Shown here in pieces: positions 51,423 through 59,671 of a stretch of 64,000 nt of DNA (position 1 is its first letter; every line of letters starts with the position of its first letter). This DNA is from Bradyrhizobium sp. CCBAU 53421. GTDB lineage: Bacteria; Pseudomonadota; Alphaproteobacteria; Rhizobiales; Xanthobacteraceae. The notes under the pieces are model-generated. The model worked only from the letters and a program-made list of their open reading frames with translations. It was not told where the DNA came from and searched no databases. Both the position numbers and the translations under genes were made by a program. The stretch spans positions 1-64,000 of the forward strand of contig NZ_CP030047.1 in assembly GCF_015291625.1 (NCBI RefSeq), written 5' to 3'.

Positions 51423-51839
51423 ATGTCCACCAAAGCGCCCAATCCTGTTGACAAATATGTCGGCAGCCGTGTCCGCATGCGACGCATCATGCTCGGCATG
51501 AGCCAGGAAAAACTGGGCGAGGCGTTAGGCCTGACGTTCCAGCAGGTGCAGAAATACGAGAAGGGCACCAACCGCGTCGGCGCCAGCCGGCTGCAGCAGA
51601 TCTCCGAGATCCTGCAGGTGCCGGTATCTTTCCTGTTCGACGGCGGCCCAAGCGGCGTCAAGACCGCCGACGGCTTCAGCGAAGGCTCCTCGCCGGCCTA
51701 TGTGTCCGATTTTCTGGCAACCGCCGAAGGCCTGGCGCTGACCCGCGCATTCACGCGGATCGCGGACGCCAAGCTCCGCCGCAGCATCGTCGAGCTGGTC
51801 GAGCAGATCGCGGCACGCGAGGCGGCCGAACAGGTCTGA
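51423..51839 (+). CDS. praR: PraR-like helix-turn-helix regulator
   Basis: The 138-residue Xre-type protein has the helix-turn-helix in RRIMLGMSQEKLGEALGLTFQQVQKYEKGTNRVGASRL. The surrounding sequence matches what I know of the rhizobial PraR family, which represses reb genes in Azorhizobium and affects biofilm and quorum sensing in Rhizobium. A helical C-terminal half may serve for dimerisation. AGGAGAG upstream supports the ATG at 51423. The 263-bp leader holds a TTGACA at 51230 but no clear -10. In many relatives metK follows; here a dispersed repeat does. Confidence 0.85.
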   Translation: MSTKAPNPVDKYVGSRVRMRRIMLGMSQEKLGEALGLTFQQVQKYEKGTNRVGASRLQQISEILQVPVSFLFDGGPSGVKTADGFSEGSSPAYVSDFLATAEGLALTRAFTRIADAKLRRSIVELVEQIAAREAAEQV

Positions 51840-51900
51840 TCCGGCCATATCCGTTTGAGAGATCGTCAAATCTGGAATATGTCATTCCGGCGCACGCTAG

Positions 51901-51997
51901 GGCACGGCGAGATTTGTTGAATCGTCGCCGCGCTTTAGCCCTTTGTTTGTGCATGATCTTTCCGGAAAACCACTTCACGCTTTTCCGGATCATGGTT
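51901..51997. repeat. Dispersed repeat family A, divergent copy
   Basis: It contains GATTTGTTGAATCGTCGCCG, CGCTTTAGCCCTTTGTTTG and the GCATGATCTTTCCGGAAAAC...CTTTTCCGGATCATG palindrome, with more mismatches than the copies at 23516 and 31804. It lies between praR and the M20 peptidase gene. Confidence 0.8.
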
Positions 51998-52046
51998 CGG
52001 CGCGTGCGCTGAATGACAACGCGAATTCACAGGCGACGGCAACAGC

Positions 52047-53171
52047 ATGTCCAGCAATCCGTTCGAAACCACTGGGATCCTCGATGGCATCCGCCGCTGG
52101 GTCGAGATCGAATCGCCGACGGAGCGGCCGGACCAGGTCAACAGACTGGCCGACCTCGTTGCCTCTGAATATCGGGACCTGCCGGCCACCGTCGACCGCG
52201 TTGCGGGACGCGATGGCTGCGGCGATCACCTGGTCACGCGCTCGTCCTGGGGGCAGGACGCGCCGGGCATTCTGGTGCTGAGCCATCTCGACACAGTTCA
52301 TCCGATGGGATTCATCGAACGGTTACCATTCAAGATCGAAGGCGACAGCGCGTTCGGCCCGGGCATCTACGACATGAAGGGCGGCGCCTATCTCGCCTAC
52401 CACGCGTTCCGGCGGATCTGCGCCGATGACGCGCGCCCGCCGCTCGGCATCACCCAGCTCTACGTCTCGGATGAGGAAATCGGCAGCCCGACCTCGCGCG
52501 CGCTGATCGAGGCCGAGGGACGCAAGGCCAAATACGTGCTGGTGACCGAGCCGGCGCGCGACGGCGGCAAGATCGTCACCGGGCGCAAGGGCGTCGCGCG
52601 CTTCGACGTCGCCATCAAGGGCGCACCGGCGCATGCCGGCACGCGCCCCGAAGACGGCCGCAGCGCGATCCGCGAACTCGGCAATGTGATCCAGACGCTG
52701 GAGGCGATGAACGACCTCAAGCGCGGCGTCACCGTCAATGTCGGCGTGGTGCGCGGCGGCACCAAGCCGAACGTGATCGCCGAAGAGGCTTACGCCGAAG
52801 TCGACATGCGCGTGCCGACCATGGCCGACGCCGACGAGCTGGTGCCGAAGATCCTCGGGATCACCTCGCGCACCGACGGCGTCACCGTGAAGGTGACCGG
52901 GGAATTGAACCGCCCGCCCTATGAGAAGAGCAACGCCGGCGCCGCGCTCTACGAACACGCCAGGGAGCTTGCAGGCGAGCTCGGCTTCGAGCTGCTCGAT
53001 GTGTTCACCGGCGGCGGCTCCGATGGCAATTTCACCGCGCCGGATACCGCAACGCTCGACGGCCTCGGCGTCGACGGCAAGGGCGCACACACCCATTACG
53101 AGCAGCTCTACATCTCGTCGATCGAGCCGCGCGCGCGACTGCTCTACCGGCTCTATCAGACGCTGCGATGA
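52047..53171 (+). CDS. M20 family metallopeptidase (carboxypeptidase G2-like)
   Basis: The 374-residue zinc peptidase has the M20 metal ligands and base: His in LSHLDTVHPMG, Asp in YDMKGGAYLAY, the Glu-Glu pair in YVSDEEIGSP, a further acid in VLVTEPARDGG, and the last His in GKGAHTHYEQLY. The dimerisation domain between them (FDVAIKGAPAHAGTRPEDGRSAI) is normal. The closest type is glutamate carboxypeptidase. It overlaps trmB by four bases although the roles are unrelated. Confidence 0.9.
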   Translation: MSSNPFETTGILDGIRRWVEIESPTERPDQVNRLADLVASEYRDLPATVDRVAGRDGCGDHLVTRSSWGQDAPGILVLSHLDTVHPMGFIERLPFKIEGDSAFGPGIYDMKGGAYLAYHAFRRICADDARPPLGITQLYVSDEEIGSPTSRALIEAEGRKAKYVLVTEPARDGGKIVTGRKGVARFDVAIKGAPAHAGTRPEDGRSAIRELGNVIQTLEAMNDLKRGVTVNVGVVRGGTKPNVIAEEAYAEVDMRVPTMADADELVPKILGITSRTDGVTVKVTGELNRPPYEKSNAGAALYEHARELAGELGFELLDVFTGGGSDGNFTAPDTATLDGLGVDGKGAHTHYEQLYISSIEPRARLLYRLYQTLR

Positions 53172-53908
53172 CACCGGCTCCGAACGACAGCGACGATCGC
53201 GATTCTTCCGATGACGGCGCGATGGCCCATTCGCGCGGCTCGTTCTTCGGGCGGCGCAAAGGCCACAAACTGCGCGCGCACCAGGCCGACCTGATCGACA
53301 CCCTGCTGCCGCATCTTTCAGTCGACATCTCGGCGGCCGCGCCCGCGGCGCTGACCGAATTGTTCGATGACGGCATCGAGAATGTCAGGCTCGAGATCGG
53401 CTTCGGCGGCGGCGAGCATCTGATCGCGGAAGCGCAGGCATTTCCAAAGACCGGCTTCATCGGCTGCGAGCCCTATGTCAACGGGATGGCCAAGATCCTG
53501 ACCCAAATCGAGGCGCACAATATCGGCAACATCCGCCTGTTCGCCGGCGACGCCGCCGAGCTCCTGGCCTGGGCGCCTGCGCGTTCGCTGACGCGCGTCG
53601 ATTTGATTCATCCCGATCCCTGGCCGAAGCGGCGGCACTGGAAACGGCGCTTCGTGCAGGATGCAACGGTTGCGGCGATGAGCCGGCTGCTGCCCCCGGG
53701 CGGCGAATTCCGCTTCGTCTGCGACATCGACGATTATTGCGCCTGGACGCTCGCGCATCTGATGCGCTCGCCCGATTTCGCCTGGCTCGCCGAGCGCGCG
53801 ATCGACTGGCAGCAGCCGTGGCCGAATTACACCATGACGCGCTATGGCGCCAAAGCCGAGCGCGAAGGGCGCAGGGCAGCGTATCTGCAATTCAAGCGCT
53901 TGCCTTGA
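53168..53908 (+). CDS. trmB: tRNA (guanine-N7)-methyltransferase
   Basis: TrmB methylates G46 in the variable loop of tRNAs using SAM. The 246-residue protein has the SAM-binding strand RLEIGFGGGEHLI, FIGCEPYVNGMA, and the family motif LIHPDPWPKRRHWKRRFVQ. A charged N-terminal tail of about 30 residues contains SRGSFFGRRKGHKLR, normal for alphaproteobacteria. It is translationally coupled to the M20 peptidase gene by overlap. Confidence 0.95.
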   Translation: MTPAPNDSDDRDSSDDGAMAHSRGSFFGRRKGHKLRAHQADLIDTLLPHLSVDISAAAPAALTELFDDGIENVRLEIGFGGGEHLIAEAQAFPKTGFIGCEPYVNGMAKILTQIEAHNIGNIRLFAGDAAELLAWAPARSLTRVDLIHPDPWPKRRHWKRRFVQDATVAAMSRLLPPGGEFRFVCDIDDYCAWTLAHLMRSPDFAWLAERAIDWQQPWPNYTMTRYGAKAEREGRRAAYLQFKRLP

Positions 53909-53971
53909 TGCGTCATTCCCCGGTGCGCAATTGCGCACCTGAGGGCGTGCGAAGCACGGGCCCGGAATGAA
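53909..53971. repeat. Palindromic repeat, family C, copy 2
   Basis: TGCGTCATTCCCCGG at the left and CCCGGAATGA at the right are near-inverted ends; GGTGCGCAATTGCGCACC in the middle is a perfect palindrome. It follows the trmB stop and precedes the convergent dioxygenase gene. Confidence 0.6.
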
Positions 53972-53979
53972 GAAAAATA

Positions 53980-54822
53980 CTATCCCTGCCCCATCATCCG
54001 CGCCTTCCTGACGTCGGTCGCCTCCCACACCATGCGCTTGCCGCGTTCGCGACCGAGCAGCTCGATCGGATCGTGATTGTCGATGTGACCGAACTGGCCC
54101 TTGTAGACGCTGTAGCCGCACAACTCCTGCAAGCGGCGCGGAAAGCGGGCCGCGGTCTCGCGCGGAATTCCGAGCTGCAGATTCTCCTGCTGGCGCATCC
54201 AGCCCCAGCAATAGGCGCAGGAGAACGCAAAGCGCCTGGCATCGCTGGTGTTGGCGCCGCCGCCATGCCACAGCGCGCTGTCGAACAGCATCACGCTGCC
54301 CGCCGGCATGATCGCGGTGACGGCGTCGTATTCCTTGCCGTACTCCGGCGACGAATCGAATTTGTGGCTGCGCGGAATGATCCGCGTCGCGCCGTTGTCG
54401 TCGCGGAAATCGGACAGCGCCCAGATCGCATTGATCGTGATCGGAATGTGCGGCCGCGGCAGCGGGATCAACTGGGTGTCTTCGTGGATCGGCTGCGCCT
54501 CCTGGCCGGGGCCGAGCACCAGCGAACAGAACGACGACAGCAGGCATTCCTTGTCGAGCACGCGCTCGACCACCGGCAGCGCGTTGTCATGCAGCGGCAC
54601 CTCCCAGAACAAATCGTCATAGGTCAGGAGGTTGTTGATACGCAGCGTCTTGAAGCCTTCGAACGAGGTCCGGGCGAGGCCGAGATTGTGCTCGCTCTCG
54701 ATCCGCTCTACCGCCGCCTTCAATCCTTCGACCAGATCCGGCGAGGCGGCGCGCTCGATCACGGTGTATCCGTCGTCGCGGATCCGCTCGGCGTGCGATT
54801 GAATGTCGGCGTCCGTCAGCAT
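53980..54822 (-). CDS. Phytanoyl-CoA dioxygenase family protein
   Basis: The 280-residue protein has the Fe(II)/2-oxoglutarate facial triad: His113-x-Asp115 in PIHEDTQLIPL and His186 in LWHGGGANTS. Arg197 is a candidate 2-oxoglutarate ligand. The N-terminal helix part (HAERIRDDGYTVIERAASP) is typical for PhyH proteins. It hydroxylates an unknown small molecule. The frame extends much further upstream, but that part is antisense to a repeat and the next gene; the ATG at 54822 is chosen. Confidence 0.88.
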   Translation of the reverse strand: MLTDADIQSHAERIRDDGYTVIERAASPDLVEGLKAAVERIESEHNLGLARTSFEGFKTLRINNLLTYDDLFWEVPLHDNALPVVERVLDKECLLSSFCSLVLGPGQEAQPIHEDTQLIPLPRPHIPITINAIWALSDFRDDNGATRIIPRSHKFDSSPEYGKEYDAVTAIMPAGSVMLFDSALWHGGGANTSDARRFAFSCAYCWGWMRQQENLQLGIPRETAARFPRRLQELCGYSVYKGQFGHIDNHDPIELLGRERGKRMVWEATDVRKARMMGQG

Positions 54823-54906
54823 GGCAATCTCCCCGTCGGCGCCGTGTCGCGCCTTGCGCAAAGCATAGCGGAACGATTTTGGGTTTGGGAAGTGCGCACT
54901 CTGATC

Positions 54907-55016
54907 CGTCATGCTGAGGAGGCCGCAAAGCGGCCGTCTCGAAGCACGACGGCCCGGCTGCAACAGCGTGGCCGTGCATCTTTCGAGACGCGCTACGCGC
55001 TCCTCAGGATGACGGA
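54907..55016. repeat. Family B repeat, copy 4
   Basis: It begins CGTCATGCTGAGGAGGCCG and ends GCTCCTCAGGATGACGG, with an extra internal palindrome (GGCCGCAAAGCGGCC). It lies between two genes on the minus strand. Confidence 0.8.
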
Positions 55017-55037
55017 ATGAAGAGTCCCCTTGCGTAC

Positions 55038-56108
55038 CTAGCGCGACTTCCAGAAATCCACGACGCGCTGCGCGGTCGACGGCATCAGGCGGACGAAGTT
55101 CACCCGCGCGCCTTCGATATCGGCCGGCGACGGCACGCGGTTCGGCCCGAGGCGCATCAGGATCAGGGCGCGCACGGTCGGCCATTCGAAGCCGATCGTC
55201 TTGCTGGCGATCAGGATCGGATCGTAGCGATCGCCGGCGATCAGGCGATCGAGCGTGACGATCTTCACGCCGGTCATCGCCGCGAGCGCCGCCACGCATT
55301 CCTCGTATTTGAAGGCCTTTGCGAAGCCTGCCACCGCGGCCTCGTTCAATTCGCCGGCGCGATGCAGCGCCAGGATGGTGCGCTGCGCGGCCGCGAAATC
55401 GCGGCCCTCGACCTGCGCGACGACGCCTTCGATCTCGTTCAGCGCCAGCTTGATCTCGGCCTGCCGTTCCGGCTTGGCAACGACGTGCAAGCGGCGGCGG
55501 ATCACGTCGATCGAGCCGGCCAAGAGGCTCTTCAGATGCACGGGCGGAAGATCGTCGCGGCGGCCGATCCGCAAGGTCAGCACGCCATCCTGGCCGGCGC
55601 GCCGCACCAGCGTTGTGAAGGAAGCGTCCGAGAACGCCGCGCCGGCATTGCCGGCCGCGCATCGGATCACATCGCGATCGCCGCGACGGACGATGACATC
55701 GGTCAGCGCGGTCGAAAGCTTTGACCGCTCGGCCATCGCCAGCAGATGGCCCTGGCCCTTGGCATTGGCGATCTCGACCAGCACCTTTTCGTCAATCACC
55801 GGCGACTGGCGCAGCACCGGCCCCGCGATCGCGACCTCGTCCTCGCGGGCGAGTTGCCCGACCAGATGCCGCGGCGCATTGGCGAGCGGCGCGAGCCGTT
55901 CGGCGAGATCGATCCGCGCGGCAAGATCGGCATGCGGGACCAGACTGGTCAGCACCCCGTCAAACAGGTCGATATGATCGGGGCGGAAGCTTGCGGCGCC
56001 CTGCAGGAACAGCTCCCCGAGCCGCCGTGCGGCCTCGGCACGGCGCCTGGGGTCGCCGCGGCGAACGATATCGTCGAGTTCCGGGATCAGCGCGGGGGCT
56101 GTCGTCAT
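55038..56108 (-). CDS. DUF2336 domain protein
   Basis: The 356-residue protein is mostly helical and repetitive in character (ELDDIVRRGDPRRRAEAARRLGELF, PVIDEKVLVEIANAKGQGHLLAMAER), fitting DUF2336, an alphaproteobacterial family of HEAT-like helices. VIVRRGDRDVIRCAAGNAGAAFS is the typical repeat-type core. Its role is not known; no enzyme motif is visible. It is divergent from the rimP operon, and the 347-bp space between holds that operon's leader. Confidence 0.85.
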   Translation of the reverse strand: MTTAPALIPELDDIVRRGDPRRRAEAARRLGELFLQGAASFRPDHIDLFDGVLTSLVPHADLAARIDLAERLAPLANAPRHLVGQLAREDEVAIAGPVLRQSPVIDEKVLVEIANAKGQGHLLAMAERSKLSTALTDVIVRRGDRDVIRCAAGNAGAAFSDASFTTLVRRAGQDGVLTLRIGRRDDLPPVHLKSLLAGSIDVIRRRLHVVAKPERQAEIKLALNEIEGVVAQVEGRDFAAAQRTILALHRAGELNEAAVAGFAKAFKYEECVAALAAMTGVKIVTLDRLIAGDRYDPILIASKTIGFEWPTVRALILMRLGPNRVPSPADIEGARVNFVRLMPSTAQRVVDFWKSR

Positions 56109-56455
56109 GAGCCTTGTCCAACCGGCGAGTTCTGCCGATTTTCGGCAATCTATGGCCCCGTTCGTAAACGGAGGGTTAGGTCAAAGCTGCACTCCCCGGC
56201 GCCCGCAAAATTGCCTTCCGGTAGGCTCGGAGGCCTTGCCGGACCCCGGCAAAAGGGCTATATCCAGCGCAACTTATGGTATCTCATACGATCGCGTAGG
56301 AGAGTGGGCCCCCCGGGACCCGCTCTTTTTTATTACCTGACGGGACCCAGCGAGGCCGGATCCGGTTTGGGTAGCGTTAGCGGCCCCTTAAGGCCATCTG
56401 AACAACACAACAGACCTCAGACAAGCTTAGATCTAGACAGCCTTTGACACTGGAT
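56109..56455 (+). promoter_or_regulatory. Structured leader of the rimP-nusA-infB operon
   Basis: The region has no gene. It contains the hairpin TTGCCGG-ACC-CCGGCAA (56236-56252), a smaller GTAT-CTC-ATAC hairpin (56282-56292 area) and then a terminator-like hairpin at 56301-56331. Successive hairpins ending in a T-run about 125 bp before rimP suggest a transcript leader that can stop early. Leader attenuation before rimP operons is known in other bacteria; here it is inferred from sequence only. Confidence 0.55.
56301..56331 (+). terminator. Intrinsic terminator or attenuator before rimP
   Basis: AGAGTGGG (56301-56308) pairs with CCCGCTCT (56319-56326), with one T-G wobble, and six T residues follow (56326-56331). 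It is oriented toward rimP on the plus strand. Because the gene on the left points away, it cannot end that gene's transcript and is best read as a leader attenuator. Confidence 0.65.
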
Positions 56456-57244
56456 ATGACCGATCCGACCGCCACGCCCGTGGACACCGAACTGCTCGCC
56501 GAGCCGCGGCTCGTCGTCGAGCCCGGGGTCGCGGCGCGCGTCGCCGCGGTCGCGGTCCCGGTGCTGCAGGGCATGGGCTATCGCCTGGTGCGCATCAAGG
56601 TCTCGGGCGACGCCGGCTGCACCGTGCAGATCATGGCCGAGCGCCCCGATGGCTCGATGCAGCTCGAGGATTGCGAGGCGATCTCGCGCGCGCTGTCGCC
56701 CGTGCTCGACGTCGCCGACCCGATCGAGCGCGCCTACCGGCTGGAAATCTCCTCGCCCGGCATCGATCGCCCGCTGGTGCGCCGCTCCGACTTTGAGCGC
56801 TACACCGGGCATCTCGTGAAGATCGAGATGGCGGTGCCGCATCAGGGCCGCAAGCGGTTCCGCGGGCTGCTCGCCGGCGTCGAAGGCGATGCGGTGCGCG
56901 TCAAGCGCGACGATCCGCGCCCGACCGAAGACGCCGAGGTTCTCCTGGTCATGGAGGACATCTCGGACGCGAGGCTAGTGCTGACCGACGAGTTGATCGA
57001 GGAATCGATGCGCCGCGGCAAGGCCGCCGAGCGCGAGCTGCGCCGCGAACTCGGCCTCGCGCCGCCGCAGCCGGCCCACGCCAAGAACAGCGATCCCGCG
57101 AAGAGCCAGAAGCCGAAACCCAAGCCTGGTGACAAGCCTGCTCACAAGCCCGGCAAGAAGCCGGCTCCGACCAACACCAAAAAGCACCGCCTGGCGGCCG
57201 AGCGCGCGCGCCGTGGCGAGATCGATCCATTCGAAGGAGACTAA
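56456..57244 (+). CDS. rimP: Ribosome maturation factor RimP
   Basis: RimP binds the free 30S subunit and assists its maturation. The 262-residue protein has the N-terminal domain ([21 protein letters not shown]), the RISPGID-like [20 protein letters not shown] motif and the SH3-like C-terminal domain. A basic Lys/Pro tail of about 60 residues ([18 protein letters not shown]) is longer than in E. coli. A TTG at 56444 could also start it, but the ATG at 56456 is taken. nusA starts 3 bp after its stop. Confidence 0.94.
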   Translation: MTDPTATPVDTELLAEPRLVVEPGVAARVAAVAVPVLQGMGYRLVRIKVSGDAGCTVQIMAERPDGSMQLEDCEAISRALSPVLDVADPIERAYRLEISSPGIDRPLVRRSDFERYTGHLVKIEMAVPHQGRKRFRGLLAGVEGDAVRVKRDDPRPTEDAEVLLVMEDISDARLVLTDELIEESMRRGKAAERELRRELGLAPPQPAHAKNSDPAKSQKPKPKPGDKPAHKPGKKPAPTNTKKHRLAAERARRGEIDPFEGD

Positions 57245-57247
57245 GCC

Positions 57248-58861
57248 ATGGCAGTCAGCGCCAACAAACTCGAACTGCTGCAGATCGCAGACGCAGTTGC
57301 GCGCGAAAAGTCGATCGACCGCTCCATCGTGATCGCGGCGATGGAAGACGCCATCGCCAAAGCCGCCCGCGCCCGCTACGGCAGCGAGACCGACGTCCAT
57401 GCCGAGATCGACGCCAAGAAGGGCGAGCTGCGGCTGACCCGCCACATGTTGGTGGTCGATGTCGTCGAGAACTCCTCGAACCAGATTTCGCTGCAGGATG
57501 CGCAGCGCGCCAATCCGGGCGCCCAGGTCGGCGACACCATCGCCGACACGCTCCCGCCGCTGGAATATGGCCGCATTGCCGCACAATCCGCCAAGCAGGT
57601 GATCGTGCAGAAGGTGCGCGAGGCCGAGCGCGACCGGCAGTACCAGGAATTCAAGGACCGCATCGGCGATATCGTCAACGGCATCGTCAAGCGCGTCGAA
57701 TACGGCAGCGTGATCGTCGACCTCGGCCGCGGTGAAGCGATCGTGCGCCGCGACGAGATGCTGCCGCGCGAAGTGTTCCGCAACGGCGACCGCGTCCGCG
57801 CCTATATCTTCGACGTCCGCCGCGAGACCCGCGGTCCGCAGATCTTCCTGTCGCGCACCCATCCGCAGTTCATGGCGAAGCTGTTCGCGCAGGAAGTGCC
57901 GGAAATCTATGACGGCATCGTCGAGATCAAGGCGGTCGCCCGCGATCCCGGCTCGCGCGCCAAGATCGGCGTGATCTCGCGCGATTCCTCGGTCGACCCG
58001 GTCGGCGCCTGCGTCGGCATGCGCGGCTCGCGCGTGCAGGCCGTGGTGAACGAGCTGCAGGGCGAGAAGATCGACATCATTCCGTGGTCGCCGGACATCG
58101 CGACCTTCGTCGTCAACGCGCTGGCGCCGGCTGAAGTCGCCAAGGTCGTGATCGACGAGGACCGCGAGCGCATCGAGGTCGTGGTTCCCGACACCAACAA
58201 CCAGCTGTCGCTGGCGATCGGCCGCCGCGGCCAGAACGTCCGCCTCGCCTCGCAGCTGACCGGCTGGGACATCGACATCCTGACCGAGCAGGAAGAATCG
58301 GAGCGTCGCCAGGCCGACTTCGAGAACTCGACCCGCGTGTTCATGGAAGCGCTGAATGTCGACGAAGTCGTCGGCCAGCTGCTCGCTTCCGAAGGCTTCA
58401 CCTCGGTCGAGGAACTCGCGCTGGTCGATGTCAAGGAACTCGCCGGCATCGAAGGTTTCGATGAGGAGACCGCGACCGAGCTGCAAACCCGCGCCCGCGA
58501 ATATCTGGAACAGCTCGAGGCCGAGCTGGAAGCCAAGCGCAAGGAACTCGGCGTCGAGGACGCCATGAAGGACGTCCCCGGCATCACCGGCAAGATGCTG
58601 GTGAAGCTCGGCGAGAACGACGTGAAGACGGTCGAGGATCTGGCCGGCTGCGCCACCGACGATCTGGTCGGCTGGACCGAGCGCAAGGAAGGCGGCGAGC
58701 CGACCAAGCATGCCGGGTTCCTCGATGGCATCGAGATCTCGCGCGACGAGGCCGAGGCCATGATCATGCAGGCCCGCCTGAAGGCCGGCTGGATCACCGA
58801 AGCCGACCTCGCCAAGCCTGCCGAGGAGGCCGAGGCCGCCGAAGCAGAAACGGCGTCGTAA
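57248..58861 (+). CDS. nusA: Transcription termination/antitermination protein NusA
   Basis: NusA binds RNA polymerase and controls pausing, termination and antitermination. The 537-residue protein has the N-terminal polymerase-binding domain, the S1 domain (GIVKRVEYGSVIVDLGRGEA), two KH domains (RGSRVQAVVNELQGEKIDII; LAIGRRGQNVRLASQLTG) and two C-terminal acidic helix-hairpin-helix repeats. The GGAGA run before the ATG is a good ribosome-binding site. It may also act on the operon's own leader. Confidence 0.97.
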   Translation: MAVSANKLELLQIADAVAREKSIDRSIVIAAMEDAIAKAARARYGSETDVHAEIDAKKGELRLTRHMLVVDVVENSSNQISLQDAQRANPGAQVGDTIADTLPPLEYGRIAAQSAKQVIVQKVREAERDRQYQEFKDRIGDIVNGIVKRVEYGSVIVDLGRGEAIVRRDEMLPREVFRNGDRVRAYIFDVRRETRGPQIFLSRTHPQFMAKLFAQEVPEIYDGIVEIKAVARDPGSRAKIGVISRDSSVDPVGACVGMRGSRVQAVVNELQGEKIDIIPWSPDIATFVVNALAPAEVAKVVIDEDRERIEVVVPDTNNQLSLAIGRRGQNVRLASQLTGWDIDILTEQEESERRQADFENSTRVFMEALNVDEVVGQLLASEGFTSVEELALVDVKELAGIEGFDEETATELQTRAREYLEQLEAELEAKRKELGVEDAMKDVPGITGKMLVKLGENDVKTVEDLAGCATDDLVGWTERKEGGEPTKHAGFLDGIEISRDEAEAMIMQARLKAGWITEADLAKPAEEAEAAEAETAS

Positions 58862-58876
58862 GGAGATGCCCCACGG

Positions 58877-59563
58877 ATGCTCGCTCAGGCTGACCCCGAT
58901 CTCGACGATGGGCCGCGGACGCAAAAGTCCGCGACCACGCGGATGTGCGCGGTCAGCCGCGAGGTGCGTCCGATCGACGAGCTGATCCGGTTCGTCGTCG
59001 CGCCCACGGGCGAGGTGATCGCAGATCTCAAGCGCAAGCTGCCGGGCCGCGGATTATGGGTTTCCGCATCGCGGCGCAGCGTTGCGGAAGCGGTCCGTCG
59101 TCACCAATTTAGCAAGGGATTCAAGCACGATGTCCGCGTCGCGCCGACCCTTCCCGCCGACACCGAGGCCCTCCTGGTCCGCAGCGTCACCGAGGCCCTG
59201 GCGATGGCCGCCAAGGCCGGTCAGGTCGTCGCGGGCTTCGGCAAGGTCGAGGACGCACTCAACCGGAACGAAACTGCAGCCCTGATCCACGCTTCCGACG
59301 GCGCAGCCGACGGAATCCGCAAATTGGACGCGATCGTCAGGCAAAGGGGCGAAAAACGTGGTGAATCGCCGGTAATCGCCGTCGTCAATGTTTTGACGTC
59401 GGAAGAATTGGATTTGGCACTTGGGCGGTCAAATGTGATACATGCTGCGCTGCTCGCGGGCCCGGCGAGCAAGACGTTCCTGTCGCGCTGCCAGATGCTG
59501 GTCCGATACCGGATGGCCGACGACGACAAGACCGCCGAAGCGGCCAGAAATTCCAGAGCCTGA
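58877..59563 (+). CDS. YlxR-L7Ae fusion RNA-binding protein
   Basis: The 228-residue protein joins two domains. The N-terminal YlxR (DUF448) part shows TRMCAVSREVRPIDELIRFV and GRGLWVSASRRSVAEAV. The C-terminal half resembles the L7Ae/L30e RNA-binding fold (AGQVVAGFGKVEDALNRNETAALIHASDGAADG). In Firmicutes the two are encoded by separate genes between nusA and infB; in alphaproteobacteria the fusion is common. It probably binds RNA in transcription or ribosome assembly. Confidence 0.9.
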   Translation: MLAQADPDLDDGPRTQKSATTRMCAVSREVRPIDELIRFVVAPTGEVIADLKRKLPGRGLWVSASRRSVAEAVRRHQFSKGFKHDVRVAPTLPADTEALLVRSVTEALAMAAKAGQVVAGFGKVEDALNRNETAALIHASDGAADGIRKLDAIVRQRGEKRGESPVIAVVNVLTSEELDLALGRSNVIHAALLAGPASKTFLSRCQMLVRYRMADDDKTAEAARNSRA

Positions 59564-59671
59564 TCCAGGAAGGCGGATGCCGTCTTTCCGACCGGATCAT
59601 GCTCAGCAAACGACGACACGTTGAAGGATTTGTGCGGCAAACGCACAGCGAAACGAGATTAGGACTGCTGA

